Counted from the stretch's first letter, positions 27,230 to 36,061 are shown. The stretch is 49,915 bases of DNA from Cytophagaceae bacterium (GCA_027488815.1 JAIYAX010000008.1:1-49915); one strand, 5' to 3'. Numbers and translations: made by a program. Notes: generated from the letters alone by a model not told the origin.

Positions 27230-28336
27230 CTATCGATTTAGATAATTGCGTACCGGATTGGTATCCGTTTTTGAAAAATTGACCGCAATATTAGGGAATT
27301 TCCGGGACAAATAATCCTTGATCAAAAAGCGAGTGGCTGTTTCGCTTTGGTGATGACCCACATCTACAAGGGTAATTTTTCCCAAAGCATCAAAGTATTC
27401 ATGGTACTTGATATCAGCAGTCAGAAATACCTGTGCCCCGCTGCGAATTGCATCCTGAGTTAAGAAAATACCTGAGCCTCCGCAGATGGCTATTTTCTGT
27501 ACTTGCTGGAATGCCGGAGGGCTGTGCCTGAAGGTTTGCAGACTCAAGGCTTTGCTGACATGTGTTAGCCAATCTTCCCATTGCATTGCTGTCTTTAGCT
27601 CACCCACCATGCCTGCGCCTACCTCCTGATCCACATTTTGTAATGGAAGAAGGTAATAAGCGATCTCTTCGTAGGGATGGCTGTCCCGAAGGGCCCTGAG
27701 TACAGAACTTTGCAGATTTTGCTGAAAGATGACCTCGATTTTGTCTTCATTGACCTCTTCCGCTTTGCCTATTTCGCCAATACTGGGCTGTGCACCCTGA
27801 GCCGGAGTGAAAGAGCCGGTGCCACTGCTTCTGAAGCTACAGTTTTTGTAATTCCCGATCTGTCCTGCCCCTGCATTTCCCAATGCATCAAGAACCCGTT
27901 GGGTGTGTGAGGAAGGAACAAATACCTCCAGTTTAACAAGATGATCCGTTTTAGGACGAAGAATTCTTAACTTCTCTAACCCTAATAGCTCTGCAAGTTT
28001 TGCGTTGACACCTGTATTAACCGAGTCCAGATTGGTATGCAAGGCATAAATAGCCACTTCGTGCTTAATTGCGATCAGGAGAATTTGCTCCACCTCATTG
28101 GCTCCGGTGATTTTTTTTAAGGGTTTAAAAATCAGTGGGTGATGTGCGACAATCACATTTGCTCCTGAGTCTATGGCCTCTTTCAATACCTCTACCGTGA
28201 CGTCGAGGGTAGTCAGCACCCCTTTGATTACCATGTCCTGCTGACCGCACTGTAGCCCGCAGTTATCATAGCTTTCTTGCAAAGCCGGAGGCGCCCAGGC
28301 TTCCAGTACCTCGATAAGCTGTTTCAACCTGATCAT
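27230..28336 (-). CDS. NIF3-like dinuclear metal-centre protein
   Basis: A 368-residue member of the Nif3/YbgI family, which form hexameric toroids with a two-metal centre and have been annotated as GTP cyclohydrolase 1 type 2. Metal ligands are visible in VAHHPLIF (His65, His66) and near the C-terminus in VDVGHHQSE. The length fits the long form with a PII/CutA-like inserted domain in the middle (KLEVFVPSSHTQRVLDAL, DSHPYEEIAYYLLPL). The biological role is not settled. It is divergent from lpxK, with 55 bases between starts. Confidence 0.9.
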   Translation of the reverse strand: MIRLKQLIEVLEAWAPPALQESYDNCGLQCGQQDMVIKGVLTTLDVTVEVLKEAIDSGANVIVAHHPLIFKPLKKITGANEVEQILLIAIKHEVAIYALHTNLDSVNTGVNAKLAELLGLEKLRILRPKTDHLVKLEVFVPSSHTQRVLDALGNAGAGQIGNYKNCSFRSSGTGSFTPAQGAQPSIGEIGKAEEVNEDKIEVIFQQNLQSSVLRALRDSHPYEEIAYYLLPLQNVDQEVGAGMVGELKTAMQWEDWLTHVSKALSLQTFRHSPPAFQQVQKIAICGGSGIFLTQDAIRSGAQVFLTADIKYHEYFDALGKITLVDVGHHQSETATRFLIKDYLSRKFPNIAVNFSKTDTNPVRNYLNR

Positions 28337-28379
28337 GCAGCGAAGTTAAGCCTGAAATGCCGCATGCCAATCCATTCCC

Positions 28380-28387
28380 TAACTTTG
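28380..28387 (+). promoter_or_regulatory. Putative -7 box of lpxK, four bases before ATG
   Basis: TAACTTTG matches TAnnTTTG perfectly and is followed by CCCG-ATG, so the transcript would begin at or near the start codon. A clear -33 TTG at the normal distance is not visible. Confidence 0.45.
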
Positions 28388-28391
28388 CCCG

Positions 28392-29432
28392 ATGCATTTT
28401 TTCGCTCCTCTGCTTTTTCCCCTTGCCTGGCTTTGGCAAATGATTACAGCCATCAGGGCAAGGATTTATGCGTCCGGCTTACAGCGAAGGATACAATTTG
28501 ACATACCAACGGTTGTGGTTGGAAATTTGCAGGCAGGCGGCTCAGGCAAAACACCCATGATCGAGTACCTCATCAGGCAGTATAGTTCACGTCGCCCGGT
28601 TGCGGTGATCAGCAGGGGTTATGGTCGCAAAACGAGAGGATTTATACTCGCCGGAGAGCAGTCAACTCCCGATCAGATCGGAGATGAACCATTTCAAATG
28701 TTTCATAAGTTTGGCGAGAAGGTCCCATTTGCAGTAGGAGAAGAGCGAATTCTTGCGATACCTTCTCTGCTGGCTGAGCGCCCGGAAACTGAATTGATAT
28801 TTCTGGATGATGCCTTCCAGCATCTTCCTCTTCAAGCTAAGACGTATATCTTACTGAGCGAGTTTTCCAGACCCTTTTTTAAGGATTATCCATTCCCTGT
28901 AGGATATCTACGAGAGGGCAGAGGAGCAGCTAAACGAGCCGATTTGCTGATTTTCACAAAATGTCCGGAATACCTGGGTGAGTTGGAACAAGCTGATTTC
29001 TGCAAAAAAGCTCAGGCCTACCTTCGTCCAGGTACCTGGATAGGGTTTACCTGTATCGAATACCATTGGACTTTAGAAGAGGTTGATACTTACTGGTTAG
29101 TCAGTGGCCTGGCTAACCCTGCTTATTTCAGCGAAGCTGCAAAAGCAAAAGTGAATGTGATCGGAGAAAGTCACTTTAGCGACCATCATGATTACAATGA
29201 GCAAGACGTGTTATGGATAACAAACCAGGTGAAAAGCAAGTCAAATGGAAAATCCACTTCCATTCTTACCACAGAAAAAGATTACCACAAGCTAAACAAG
29301 CCTGAGTTTAAACATCTATGGGCTGAAATTCAAATTGCAAGAGTAGAGAGCCGGTGTCGTTTTTTGAATTCCGGTATGGAGAAGGAGTTTTTGGAAAAGC
29401 TCAACAGCCTGGTAGAAGCTAAGTCGGCATGA
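28392..29432 (+). CDS. lpxK: Tetraacyldisaccharide 4'-kinase LpxK
   Basis: LpxK phosphorylates the lipid A disaccharide on the cytoplasmic face of the inner membrane, giving lipid IVA. The 346 residues begin with a membrane-associated helix (FAPLLFPLAWLWQMITAIRA). The P-loop VGNLQAGGSGKTP (43-55) and the family motifs VISRGYGRKTRGF, GDEPFQM and FLDDAFQHLPL follow. It overlaps the putative porin gene by four bases (ATGA). It shows that the organism makes lipid A and so has an asymmetric outer membrane. Confidence 0.96.
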   Translation: MHFFAPLLFPLAWLWQMITAIRARIYASGLQRRIQFDIPTVVVGNLQAGGSGKTPMIEYLIRQYSSRRPVAVISRGYGRKTRGFILAGEQSTPDQIGDEPFQMFHKFGEKVPFAVGEERILAIPSLLAERPETELIFLDDAFQHLPLQAKTYILLSEFSRPFFKDYPFPVGYLREGRGAAKRADLLIFTKCPEYLGELEQADFCKKAQAYLRPGTWIGFTCIEYHWTLEEVDTYWLVSGLANPAYFSEAAKAKVNVIGESHFSDHHDYNEQDVLWITNQVKSKSNGKSTSILTTEKDYHKLNKPEFKHLWAEIQIARVESRCRFLNSGMEKEFLEKLNSLVEAKSA

Positions 29433-31297
29433 TCACCAGAAGATTTTTTTTGAGTTTTTTCATTGGAATGATTTGCCTGAAAGGGACTCAGGTGTCTGCT
29501 CAGATTTTGGATGACAGTACCAAAATGGTTTATGGGGTAAAAACTTCCCCTTACCAATTGTTGAGCGATGTGAAGCTTGCTTCAAACCGAATTCGTACCG
29601 TCGATACCTTGCTTGAAGGGATTGAAAACTACCAGTTCAACCTGATTGAAGGGGTACATTATCAGGATCTGGGATTGTTGTTTACTGCCATTACTCCTAC
29701 TTTTCGATGGGCTGATCACCGCCCCGGGACAGGCATTGGACAAACAACACTGGACCTTTATGCATTTCAGCCTGAAAACGTGAGGTATTTCGATACCCGA
29801 TCACCCTTTTCAAGAGTGAGCTACGTGCAAGGCGGTAAGCAGCAAAACATACTGACAACTGAATTCTCCAGGCCCATCTTGCCCAACTGGAATTTTACTT
29901 TCCTGTACCGAAGATCGACAGCCGCTCGCCAGGTAGCCGCCCGGTCCAACAGGGAAAGACAAACAGATCATCATTCACTTGCACTTAACAGCCATTACAT
30001 CAGCAAAGACAAAAGCTATAAGATATACGGCGGATACTATCACCTGCGGCACAAAATGTTTGAAACCGGAGGGATACGGCCTGGGCCAAATGATACAAGA
30101 GACAGCCTGTTTGATTACAAACTGGAGAGAGTACGACTGGCGGATACTGCAATCAATATTGAAACCCGGCATCAATGGCATGTATATCAGGAATGGAGGC
30201 CTGGAGGAAAGCTCTTTTTTCTTTTTCATGAGTTTTCACGCAGCCGGCAGCTTAACTCATACGACGAGCGCAACCTCAGGCAAAATGTAGGGTTTTACCC
30301 TCTGGCCAATGTTGGGAGGGACAGCCTTGGTGTGCCATTGGCAACCAACAGTCAATTTTACCACCACTATTCCCTCATGGAAAATCAACTGGGCATAGGT
30401 CTGCAACTGAATGAAGCCTGGCGGTTGAGGGCAGGATTGAAACTACGATCAGGAGCGCTTAGGTATCGGTTTGAGCAAAAAGGCCCGTCTTTTCGTGAAC
30501 AGTTTGTGTATGCAAAATTATCCCGGGCAAGAGAAAATTCTCAGGCGGAGGCCTCAGGGGAGTTGGGTAGTAATGGGGATTTTAAGCTCGGAGCCGAGTT
30601 TCAAACAGATCGCTGGCTTCTTGAAATCCAGCAATCCAGCGTGAGCCCGGCCCTGTTTGAGCGCTTTTTTGACAGCGACCTGATCGCCTGGAACAACAAT
30701 TTCAGTAAGAAGAACAGCAGCTCTGTTTCTGCCAAAGGGCGTTTTCGATGGGGTAGAACCAGCCTGATCCCCGGCCTTAGGCTTCAACTGCTTGACAATA
30801 TGATCTATTTTGATACCCTCAGTCAAATCAGACAATGGGATCCGACCGTTAGCATATGGCAGGCAGGCGTACAGGCAAAAACCAATTTGGGTAATTGGCA
30901 ATTTCACCTGTATGGACAGGCTGCCGGGAGCAGCACCTTGCAGGTTTTGCGAATACCATCTATTTTAACTCATGCCAGAATTTTCTATGCCAACAAAGTT
31001 TTCAAAAAGACACTGAGTATTGAGACAGGCGTAAGTTTGAGATGGATGTCAAGCTACCAGGGATACCAGTACATGCCCGCAACGATGCAGTTTTACTTAC
31101 AGAACAGCTTTGACATTCAAGGCTACCTGCTGGCTGATGTTTTTCTGAATTTCCGTGTGAGGAGCAGTACGATTTTTTTCAAGGTCTGCCATGCAAATCA
31201 AGGATTAATGGCTGAGAGAGGTTATTTTGTAAGTCCTTATTATACCGGGCAGCAAAGGGCCTTTGAATTTGGGTTTAACTGGCTGTTTTTTGACTAA
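29429..31297 (+). CDS. Putative porin, outer-membrane beta barrel
   Basis: A 622-residue protein with a signal peptide (RRFFLSFFIGMICLKGTQVSAQ) and a C-terminus ending with a hydrophobic/aromatic strand (EFGFNWLFFD). The body has many amphipathic beta strands with Tyr, Phe and Arg and Asn-rich turns. The early motif RYFDTRSPFSRVSYVQGGKQQ is typical of the putative porin family of Bacteroidota. Substrate and channel type are unknown. Its start overlaps the lpxK stop (ATGA), so expression is tied to lipid A synthesis. Confidence 0.82.
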   Translation: MITRRFFLSFFIGMICLKGTQVSAQILDDSTKMVYGVKTSPYQLLSDVKLASNRIRTVDTLLEGIENYQFNLIEGVHYQDLGLLFTAITPTFRWADHRPGTGIGQTTLDLYAFQPENVRYFDTRSPFSRVSYVQGGKQQNILTTEFSRPILPNWNFTFLYRRSTAARQVAARSNRERQTDHHSLALNSHYISKDKSYKIYGGYYHLRHKMFETGGIRPGPNDTRDSLFDYKLERVRLADTAINIETRHQWHVYQEWRPGGKLFFLFHEFSRSRQLNSYDERNLRQNVGFYPLANVGRDSLGVPLATNSQFYHHYSLMENQLGIGLQLNEAWRLRAGLKLRSGALRYRFEQKGPSFREQFVYAKLSRARENSQAEASGELGSNGDFKLGAEFQTDRWLLEIQQSSVSPALFERFFDSDLIAWNNNFSKKNSSSVSAKGRFRWGRTSLIPGLRLQLLDNMIYFDTLSQIRQWDPTVSIWQAGVQAKTNLGNWQFHLYGQAAGSSTLQVLRIPSILTHARIFYANKVFKKTLSIETGVSLRWMSSYQGYQYMPATMQFYLQNSFDIQGYLLADVFLNFRVRSSTIFFKVCHANQGLMAERGYFVSPYYTGQQRAFEFGFNWLFFD

Positions 31298-31299
31298 GC

Positions 31300-31896
31300 A
31301 TGGAGTTGACAACCACCCTTGGACTACAGCTACCAACTGACCCTCGTTGGGTAGATATCGCATCTATGAACCTGCATGACAAATTGATTGATCATGCCTA
31401 TTGTGAGCAGAAAGCAGCTAGTGCCTGTATCTCGCTGATTATCATGTATCCGGAGTATGAATTGGTTACGGAGCGACTTACGCCGGTAGTAGCGGAAGAG
31501 TGGGCACATTTCGAGAGGGTGATGGAAGAGCTGAAAGCCAGGGGATTGCCCTTTGGCAAAGCCCGGAAAGATGAGTACGTGGTCAAATTGAATCAACTTG
31601 AAATCAAAGGGGGAAATCGGACACATCAACTAACCGAGAAGCTGTTAATCAATGCTTTGATTGAGGCCAGAAGCTGTGAACGCTTCAAGTTACTTGCCAC
31701 CCACTTACCGGATCAGAAACTTCGCAGTTTTTACTATGAGCTGATGGTATCAGAGGCTGGCCATTACAAAAACTTTATAGAATTAGCAGAAACGTATCAA
31801 CCTCAGGAGCTGGTTCGGAAAAGGTGGAAAGAGCTCTTGAAGGCTGAAGCCGGGATCATGAAATCGCTCGAACCTAGAGCGGATCGCATGCATTAG
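31300..31896 (+). CDS. miaE: tRNA-(ms2io6A)-hydroxylase MiaE
   Basis: MiaE is a di-iron oxygenase that hydroxylates the ms2i6A modification at tRNA position 37. The 198 residues form a ferritin-like four-helix bundle. Candidate iron ligands lie in EEWAHFERVMEEL, IEARSCERF and SEAGHYKNF, the E-x2-H pattern. It starts two bases after the putative porin gene. The last 48 codons are duplicated as a fragment at 33016-33162. MiaE needs the MiaA/MiaB products, which are not in this window. Confidence 0.9.
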   Translation: MELTTTLGLQLPTDPRWVDIASMNLHDKLIDHAYCEQKAASACISLIIMYPEYELVTERLTPVVAEEWAHFERVMEELKARGLPFGKARKDEYVVKLNQLEIKGGNRTHQLTEKLLINALIEARSCERFKLLATHLPDQKLRSFYYELMVSEAGHYKNFIELAETYQPQELVRKRWKELLKAEAGIMKSLEPRADRMH

Positions 31897-32306
31897 GCCT
31901 CAGTTTAGCACTATGGCACTTTTTTATTTGTTAATTTTTAATTGCTGGTTTGCAAAGTCAATAGTTTGACTATTTTGCGCAGAAATTCATGTTGTAAATA
32001 GTTAACTAATCTCAGGCTTATCAAATCATGCGCAGCCCGTCAAAAACACCCCAGTTCTGGATCATTTGTTTTTTTATACTAGCTAACGCTTCATGGCTTC
32101 AGGCCCAGAGTTTTGATACTTTGGTATTGAAGAATGTCGAAAAGAAGTATGTAACAGGTAGTTTGATCTCAATGCAGAAAGACTATATCGTGTATTTTCG
32201 TCAGAACCTTCCAAATGGCCCTGAATTTAGAATGAGCAAGCAAAATGTGAGGTGGATTATCACGAAGGATAATGAGATTATTGAAGTTTCTGAAAAATTT
32301 AATTCT
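31750..32306 (+). repeat. Segmental duplication, copy A
   Basis: From TCAGAGGCTGG inside miaE through the 131-bp intergenic stretch to about codon 93 of the next gene, this block reappears at 33016-33571 with only scattered changes. The offset is 1265-1266 bp, implying one small indel. The left edge is sharp: the bases before TCAGAGGC do not match. Confidence 0.92.
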
Positions 32307-32822
32307 GAATATAAGATAATTGATGAAGTCGATAGCTCTAGGGCTAAAACAGTAACTGAAAGTGTTCAACCAACTTCTTCCTCTGCACCCAATAGTAATT
32401 CGCAGGAATATTACACCAACCCAGTCACCAGAACAAATATAAGTCCGCAGGAGGATATTAGTAGGGAAAAAAAGAATGAAACTACTTCTTTCAGTTCTCA
32501 ATCAAGTGGCGACCTTTATGTTTTAGGGTTAAGAGATGCTTCAATGTATTATAAAGGCTATAGAGGTGCAGGAACAGGTACATTACTAGTAGGACTATTA
32601 TCGCCTCTTGTGGGCTTAATACCTGCAATTGTTTGTTCATCAACACAACCACAAGAGATAAACTTAAGTTATCCCAAAGCGGACTTGATGAAAAACTCTC
32701 AGTATTACAATGGTTATACCTACAAAGCTAAAAAAATTAAACAAGGAAAAGTTTGGGCAAATTGGGGGATCGCATTTGGTGTAAATTTAGTTGCCATATT
32801 ACTATTAACATCAGGGCAATAA
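32028..32822 (+). CDS. Secreted/membrane paralogue A: N-terminal beta module plus two TM segments
   Basis: A 264-residue protein with signal peptide (CFFILANASWLQAQ). Residues ~27-93 form a small beta module (DTLVLKNVEKKYVTGSLIS, FRMSKQNVRWI) of the kind often annotated only as hypothetical in Bacteroidota. A Ser/Asn/Gln-rich linker follows. Residues ~175-264 begin YYKGYRGAGTGTLLVGLLSP and carry two hydrophobic segments (LVGLLSPLVGLIPAIVC and WGIAFGVNLVAILLL). The N-terminal 93 residues are nearly the same as in paralogue B (33293-34414), while the rest is unrelated. Function is unknown. Confidence 0.8.
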   Translation: MRSPSKTPQFWIICFFILANASWLQAQSFDTLVLKNVEKKYVTGSLISMQKDYIVYFRQNLPNGPEFRMSKQNVRWIITKDNEIIEVSEKFNSEYKIIDEVDSSRAKTVTESVQPTSSSAPNSNSQEYYTNPVTRTNISPQEDISREKKNETTSFSSQSSGDLYVLGLRDASMYYKGYRGAGTGTLLVGLLSPLVGLIPAIVCSSTQPQEINLSYPKADLMKNSQYYNGYTYKAKKIKQGKVWANWGIAFGVNLVAILLLTSGQ

Positions 32823-33015
32823 GGTCAATCCATTTAAGACGTAGTTGTCGTTAACTTGTCGTTTACAGATGAAGCTCACTGTAGTTTCACCCTAATCTTA
32901 CGGATACATTCATAATTAACGCATTGATTTAAAACTGAAGTTGTAGGAGTTTTAAACTACATTACACCACCTGACTGATTAGAGGTTGGAAAAGTTTTGC
33001 CAAAAGCACAAGGTT
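32823..33015. other. Intergenic sequence without recognised features
   Basis: The 193 bases between paralogue A and the miaE fragment hold no open frame, hairpin or promoter that I can support. Together with the fragment and the duplicated promoter region they make up the 470-bp gap 32823-33292. Confidence 0.5.
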
Positions 33016-33162
33016 TCAGAGGCTGGCCACTACAAAAACTTTATAGAATTAGCAGAAACGTATCAACCTCAGGAGCTGGTTCGGAAAAGGTGGAAAGAGC
33101 TCTTGAAGTCTGAAGCCGGGATCATGAAATCACTCGAGCCAAGAGCGGATCGAATGCATTAG
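33016..33162 (+). pseudogene. Duplicated 3' fragment of miaE
   Basis: The fragment reads in frame from SEAGHYKNFIELAETYQPQ to the MiaE terminus EPRADRMH and its stop. It matches codons 151-198 of the intact gene, with one Ala-to-Ser change (LLKSEAG for LLKAEAG) and a few silent changes. It has no start or upstream part and is almost certainly not expressed as an enzyme. Confidence 0.93.
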
Positions 33163-33571
33163 ACACTAGTTTGGCGCCAATAGACTTTTTATTTGTTAAT
33201 TTTTAGTTCCTGGTTTGCAAAGTCAATAGATTGACTATTTTGCACTGAAATTCGTGTTGTAAATAGTTAACTAATCTCAGGCTTATCAAATCATGCGCAG
33301 CCCGGCAAAAACACCTCAGTTCTGGGTCATTTGTTTTTTTATACTAGCTAACGCTTCATGGCTTCAGGCCCAGAGTTTTGATACATTGGTTTTAAAAAAC
33401 ATTGAAAAAAGATATTTGATAGTGAAAGTCTTAAGTATTCAGGCGGATTATGTCGAGTATTTTCGTTATGATTTCCTAAATGGCCCTGAATTCAGGATGA
33501 ATAAGCAAAATGTAAGGTGGATCATTACTTCGAGCAATGAGATTATCGAAGTCTCTGAATCTTTTAACCCT
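33016..33571 (+). repeat. Segmental duplication, copy B
   Basis: Second copy of 31750-32306: miaE 3' end, promoter-bearing intergenic DNA (GGTTTGCAAAGTCAATAG-like block, then GACTATTTTGC) and the first ~93 codons of the paralogue. Most changes in the coding part lie beyond the signal peptide. Confidence 0.92.
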
Positions 33572-34414
33572 GCATATAGATTCACAGACACTACTTCAAA
33601 TACACAACCCACTTTAAATCAAAATATTAAAGCCCCAGCATCTAACCCAGAGAGTACCAAGGAATATTATACAAGATCTAGACCCAGACCGGTCATTTCT
33701 GAGCCGCAACTGCAGAGCAGTAAGATTACCATAATACAAGAAAACAGATATAAAGCTCGACCTAAAAATAATTTTTTCACGTTCACATTTTTGATAGGTG
33801 TTTCTACCCAGCGATTTCAAAACTATCCAGGTTATAAAAATTTTCCAGGAGTATCGGCAGGTTTAGAATTAGGTTATATCGGTATCAAAGAAAAAATTTA
33901 TATTAGCCCTTCAATCAGAGTTGTCTATAAAAACATAAGGTTTGACTATTCAGTTATCGATACATCAGCCAATCTTAATTTAAAGCAGCTTCAAACATTT
34001 ACTTATATCGATTTTTCATTAGCAATAGGCTATGTTTTTTCTGGAAAAAATGGGAATAGAAACGTATTTTTCATTGGCCCTTACTTTGGGTCATTCATTA
34101 AAGGAAACTATCGGGTAAAGTTTGAAGGAATAAGAGTAGGCTACGGTTATGTGGAAGGCGAGTATGGGGGTGATTTGTTGCCAGGAGAATGGGACCCAAA
34201 CGTTCCTTCATTGACGCAATACCGTCGCCCATTTGAAGTTGGTATATTAACGGGATTAAGGTTTCAGGCAAGTCCGAGATTAACAGTAGGTCCGGATATA
34301 AAGTATGGTCTTACCGATATATACCCGCAACTTCGAAATGTTTCAGGAGTTGCAGGTTCTTTACCTCAAATCAGGTCCCTTGCCATTTACTATAGCGTTT
34401 GCTTAATGTTCTAG
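33293..34414 (+). CDS. Secreted paralogue B: same N-terminal module plus outer-membrane beta barrel
   Basis: A 373-residue protein with signal peptide (CFFILANASWLQAQ). The N-terminal module (~27-93) is shared with paralogue A. After a linker rich in Pro, Ser and Arg, residues ~160-373 form a beta-rich region with alternating strands (FFTFTFLIGVSTQRF, VSAGLELGYIG, YIDFSLAIGYVFSG, FEVGILTGLRF), ending SLAIYYSVCLMF. The terminal Phe and strand pattern suggest an outer-membrane beta-barrel domain. The G+C content is lower than in the neighbours. Function is unknown. Confidence 0.8.
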   Translation: MRSPAKTPQFWVICFFILANASWLQAQSFDTLVLKNIEKRYLIVKVLSIQADYVEYFRYDFLNGPEFRMNKQNVRWIITSSNEIIEVSESFNPAYRFTDTTSNTQPTLNQNIKAPASNPESTKEYYTRSRPRPVISEPQLQSSKITIIQENRYKARPKNNFFTFTFLIGVSTQRFQNYPGYKNFPGVSAGLELGYIGIKEKIYISPSIRVVYKNIRFDYSVIDTSANLNLKQLQTFTYIDFSLAIGYVFSGKNGNRNVFFIGPYFGSFIKGNYRVKFEGIRVGYGYVEGEYGGDLLPGEWDPNVPSLTQYRRPFEVGILTGLRFQASPRLTVGPDIKYGLTDIYPQLRNVSGVAGSLPQIRSLAIYYSVCLMF

Positions 34415-34468
34415 TTTCTGAGTCCTAGACTTGGAGACGTAACGTTTTATACCTAGGTTCAACTATAG

Positions 34469-34497
34469 TTGTCTAACAAACAATTTGCTTAACTTTG
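34469..34497 (+). promoter_or_regulatory. Promoter of the metal-handling operon
   Basis: TTG at 34469-34471 and TAACTTTG (perfect TAnnTTTG) at 34490-34497 are 18 bases apart. The ATG at 34503 comes five bases later, predicting a leaderless transcript. The perfect inverted repeat CTAACAAA (34473-34480) / TTTGTTAG (34494-34501) overlaps the -7 box and could be an operator. Confidence 0.6.
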
Positions 34498-34502
34498 TTA
34501 GT

Positions 34503-34916
34503 ATGAAGTCCTTCCACCTGTTCATCATAATGCTTTACACGCTGGGTCAGCTCGGCTTCAGTGTAAGCAAGCATTACTGTATGGGTATGGTGAAAGAGGT
34601 TAGCTTGTTCAAATACTCCAATATCAATTGTTGCTGTCCTCGAAGCTGGCATCAGAGCGAAGAGCAACCAACCAGAAAATGCTGCCATCAGGAGCAAGAG
34701 TACATCCATGTTGGAGCTGAACAATTAAGCAGTGGCTTAGAAATCAACTTAAGTGCAAGCGATTTTTTAATTTTTGACACCGGGATTATCGTCTTTTCTG
34801 ATGGACTTGCAAATACGTCAAACGCAATCCATCCACCTTGGGATTCATCACAGCATAAGTGGCGGAGGCTTCCTCTCTACTTGCTTTTTCATGAGTTAAA
34901 ACTACCGCAGGCCTGA
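34503..34916 (+). CDS. HYC_CC_PP-type small cysteine-rich exported protein
   Basis: About 137 residues from ATG 34503, chosen over the upstream TTG because the hydrophobic leader (FHLFIIMLYTLGQLGFSVS) starts there and the -7 box lies just ahead. It shows HYC at 24-26, CCC at 43-45, CC at 60-61 and PP at 111-112, the signature that names the HYC_CC_PP family of Bacteroidota. The Cys/His clusters suggest metal binding, probably copper, in the periplasm; the role is undescribed as far as I know. It is the first gene of an operon with two HMA-domain proteins and a TonB receptor. Confidence 0.8.
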   Translation: MKSFHLFIIMLYTLGQLGFSVSKHYCMGMVKEVSLFKYSNINCCCPRSWHQSEEQPTRKCCHQEQEYIHVGAEQLSSGLEINLSASDFLIFDTGIIVFSDGLANTSNAIHPPWDSSQHKWRRLPLYLLFHELKLPQA

Positions 34917-34964
34917 TTGGCGTTCGCTCAGTTTTAATCATTTCATCAATCCTCAACATTTTTC

Positions 34965-35684
34965 ATGAAAAAGACCTATGCCATTACCGGCATGCACTGC
35001 ATGAGTTGCATTGCCAAAGTGGAGAAATCCATCTACCAATTGGGTGGGATACGTAAAGCCTCAGCAGAGCTGGAGACCCATTCACTCCACATCGAGGCTG
35101 ATCAATTACCATCGGAAGATCAAATTCGTAAGGCACTATCAGAGGCCGGAGATTATGCTATTTCCTCCCAGGCTGAACCAGTGATATCATTGCGTAAATC
35201 GGGGTTTTGGTTGACCTACAAGCCCCTATTGCTGATCGCAGCTTATCTTTTAGTTCTGTCGATGCTGCTTTCCCTTCGATCAGAGACGCCGCTAGAGACC
35301 GGTATGATGGTGTTTATGTCCGGATTTTTTCTGGTGTTTTCTTTTTTTAAGATGCTGGACCTCAAAGGTTTTTCACAGTCCTACCAGATGTATGATTTAC
35401 TCGCTAGCAAATGGCCGACTTATGGATTGATGTATCCTTTTATTGAAGCTTTGCTGGGGCTGGGATATGTTTTGAATCTGGACCCTGTTGCTTTGAATTC
35501 GATTACCTTAATCCTCATGCTTTTTGGTGCAGCCGGAGTGGGGCGGAGCCTTCTACAAAAGAAGGCCATCCAATGTGCCTGTCTGGGAACGGTTTTCAAC
35601 TTGCATATGAGTAAAGTAACGCTGGTAGAAGATCTGTTGATGGCTGCTATGGCAGCATACATGCTTTTCATTCATATCCTTTAA
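34965..35684 (+). CDS. HMA domain fused to MauE/DoxX-like membrane protein
   Basis: A 239-residue protein. Residues 1-70 are a heavy-metal-associated domain with the metal loop GMHCMSC (Cys12, Cys15). After a short linker come four membrane segments (about 85-105, 115-135, 155-170, 175-235 region) of the MauE/DoxX type, with WPTYGLMYPFIEALLGLGY and a CAC motif before LGTVFNLHMSKVTLVED. The fusion suggests delivery of a soft metal or reducing power across the inner membrane. It is 48 bases after the HYC gene and 12 before the periplasmic HMA gene. Confidence 0.85.
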   Translation: MKKTYAITGMHCMSCIAKVEKSIYQLGGIRKASAELETHSLHIEADQLPSEDQIRKALSEAGDYAISSQAEPVISLRKSGFWLTYKPLLLIAAYLLVLSMLLSLRSETPLETGMMVFMSGFFLVFSFFKMLDLKGFSQSYQMYDLLASKWPTYGLMYPFIEALLGLGYVLNLDPVALNSITLILMLFGAAGVGRSLLQKKAIQCACLGTVFNLHMSKVTLVEDLLMAAMAAYMLFIHIL

Positions 35685-35696
35685 TTTTTGATCCTT

Positions 35697-36059
35697 ATGA
35701 AACTTTTCCTAAATGTTTCCTCCATTATACTATTTCTGTTGCTCGGCAGCAGCTCCATTTTTGCTCAGTCTACCTCTAAAAGTGGCTTTACTGAGGCCAG
35801 GTTTGTGGTAAAAGGGGTTTGCAACATGTGCAAAGAACGAATTGAAACCACCCTGGATGTAAAAGGGGTTAAGTATGCCGAATGGAATCTGGTGACCGAT
35901 ACGCTTTTTGTGGTCTACCATCCTGCAAAGATTAGCCTGGAACGAATTCACGAGTTATTGGCTAACGCCGGTCATGATACCGAACTCAAAAAAGCCTCAG
36001 ACGAAAGCTATCGAAAGATAGATGACTGCTGCAGGTACCGTGAGTTGGAAAAGCACTGA
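35697..36059 (+). CDS. Periplasmic HMA-domain metallochaperone-like protein
   Basis: About 120 residues from ATG 35697; the signal peptide (FLNVSSIILFLLLGSSSIFAQ) begins there and the upstream TTG adds nothing. The mature part is one HMA domain with the metal loop GVCNMCKERIE. A C-terminal tail with DDCC adds two more Cys. It probably binds Cu(I) or a similar ion in the periplasm. The TonB receptor starts two bases after its stop, so the two proteins are likely made together and may exchange metal. Confidence 0.87.
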   Translation: MKLFLNVSSIILFLLLGSSSIFAQSTSKSGFTEARFVVKGVCNMCKERIETTLDVKGVKYAEWNLVTDTLFVVYHPAKISLERIHELLANAGHDTELKKASDESYRKIDDCCRYRELEKH

Positions 36060-36061
36060 CC

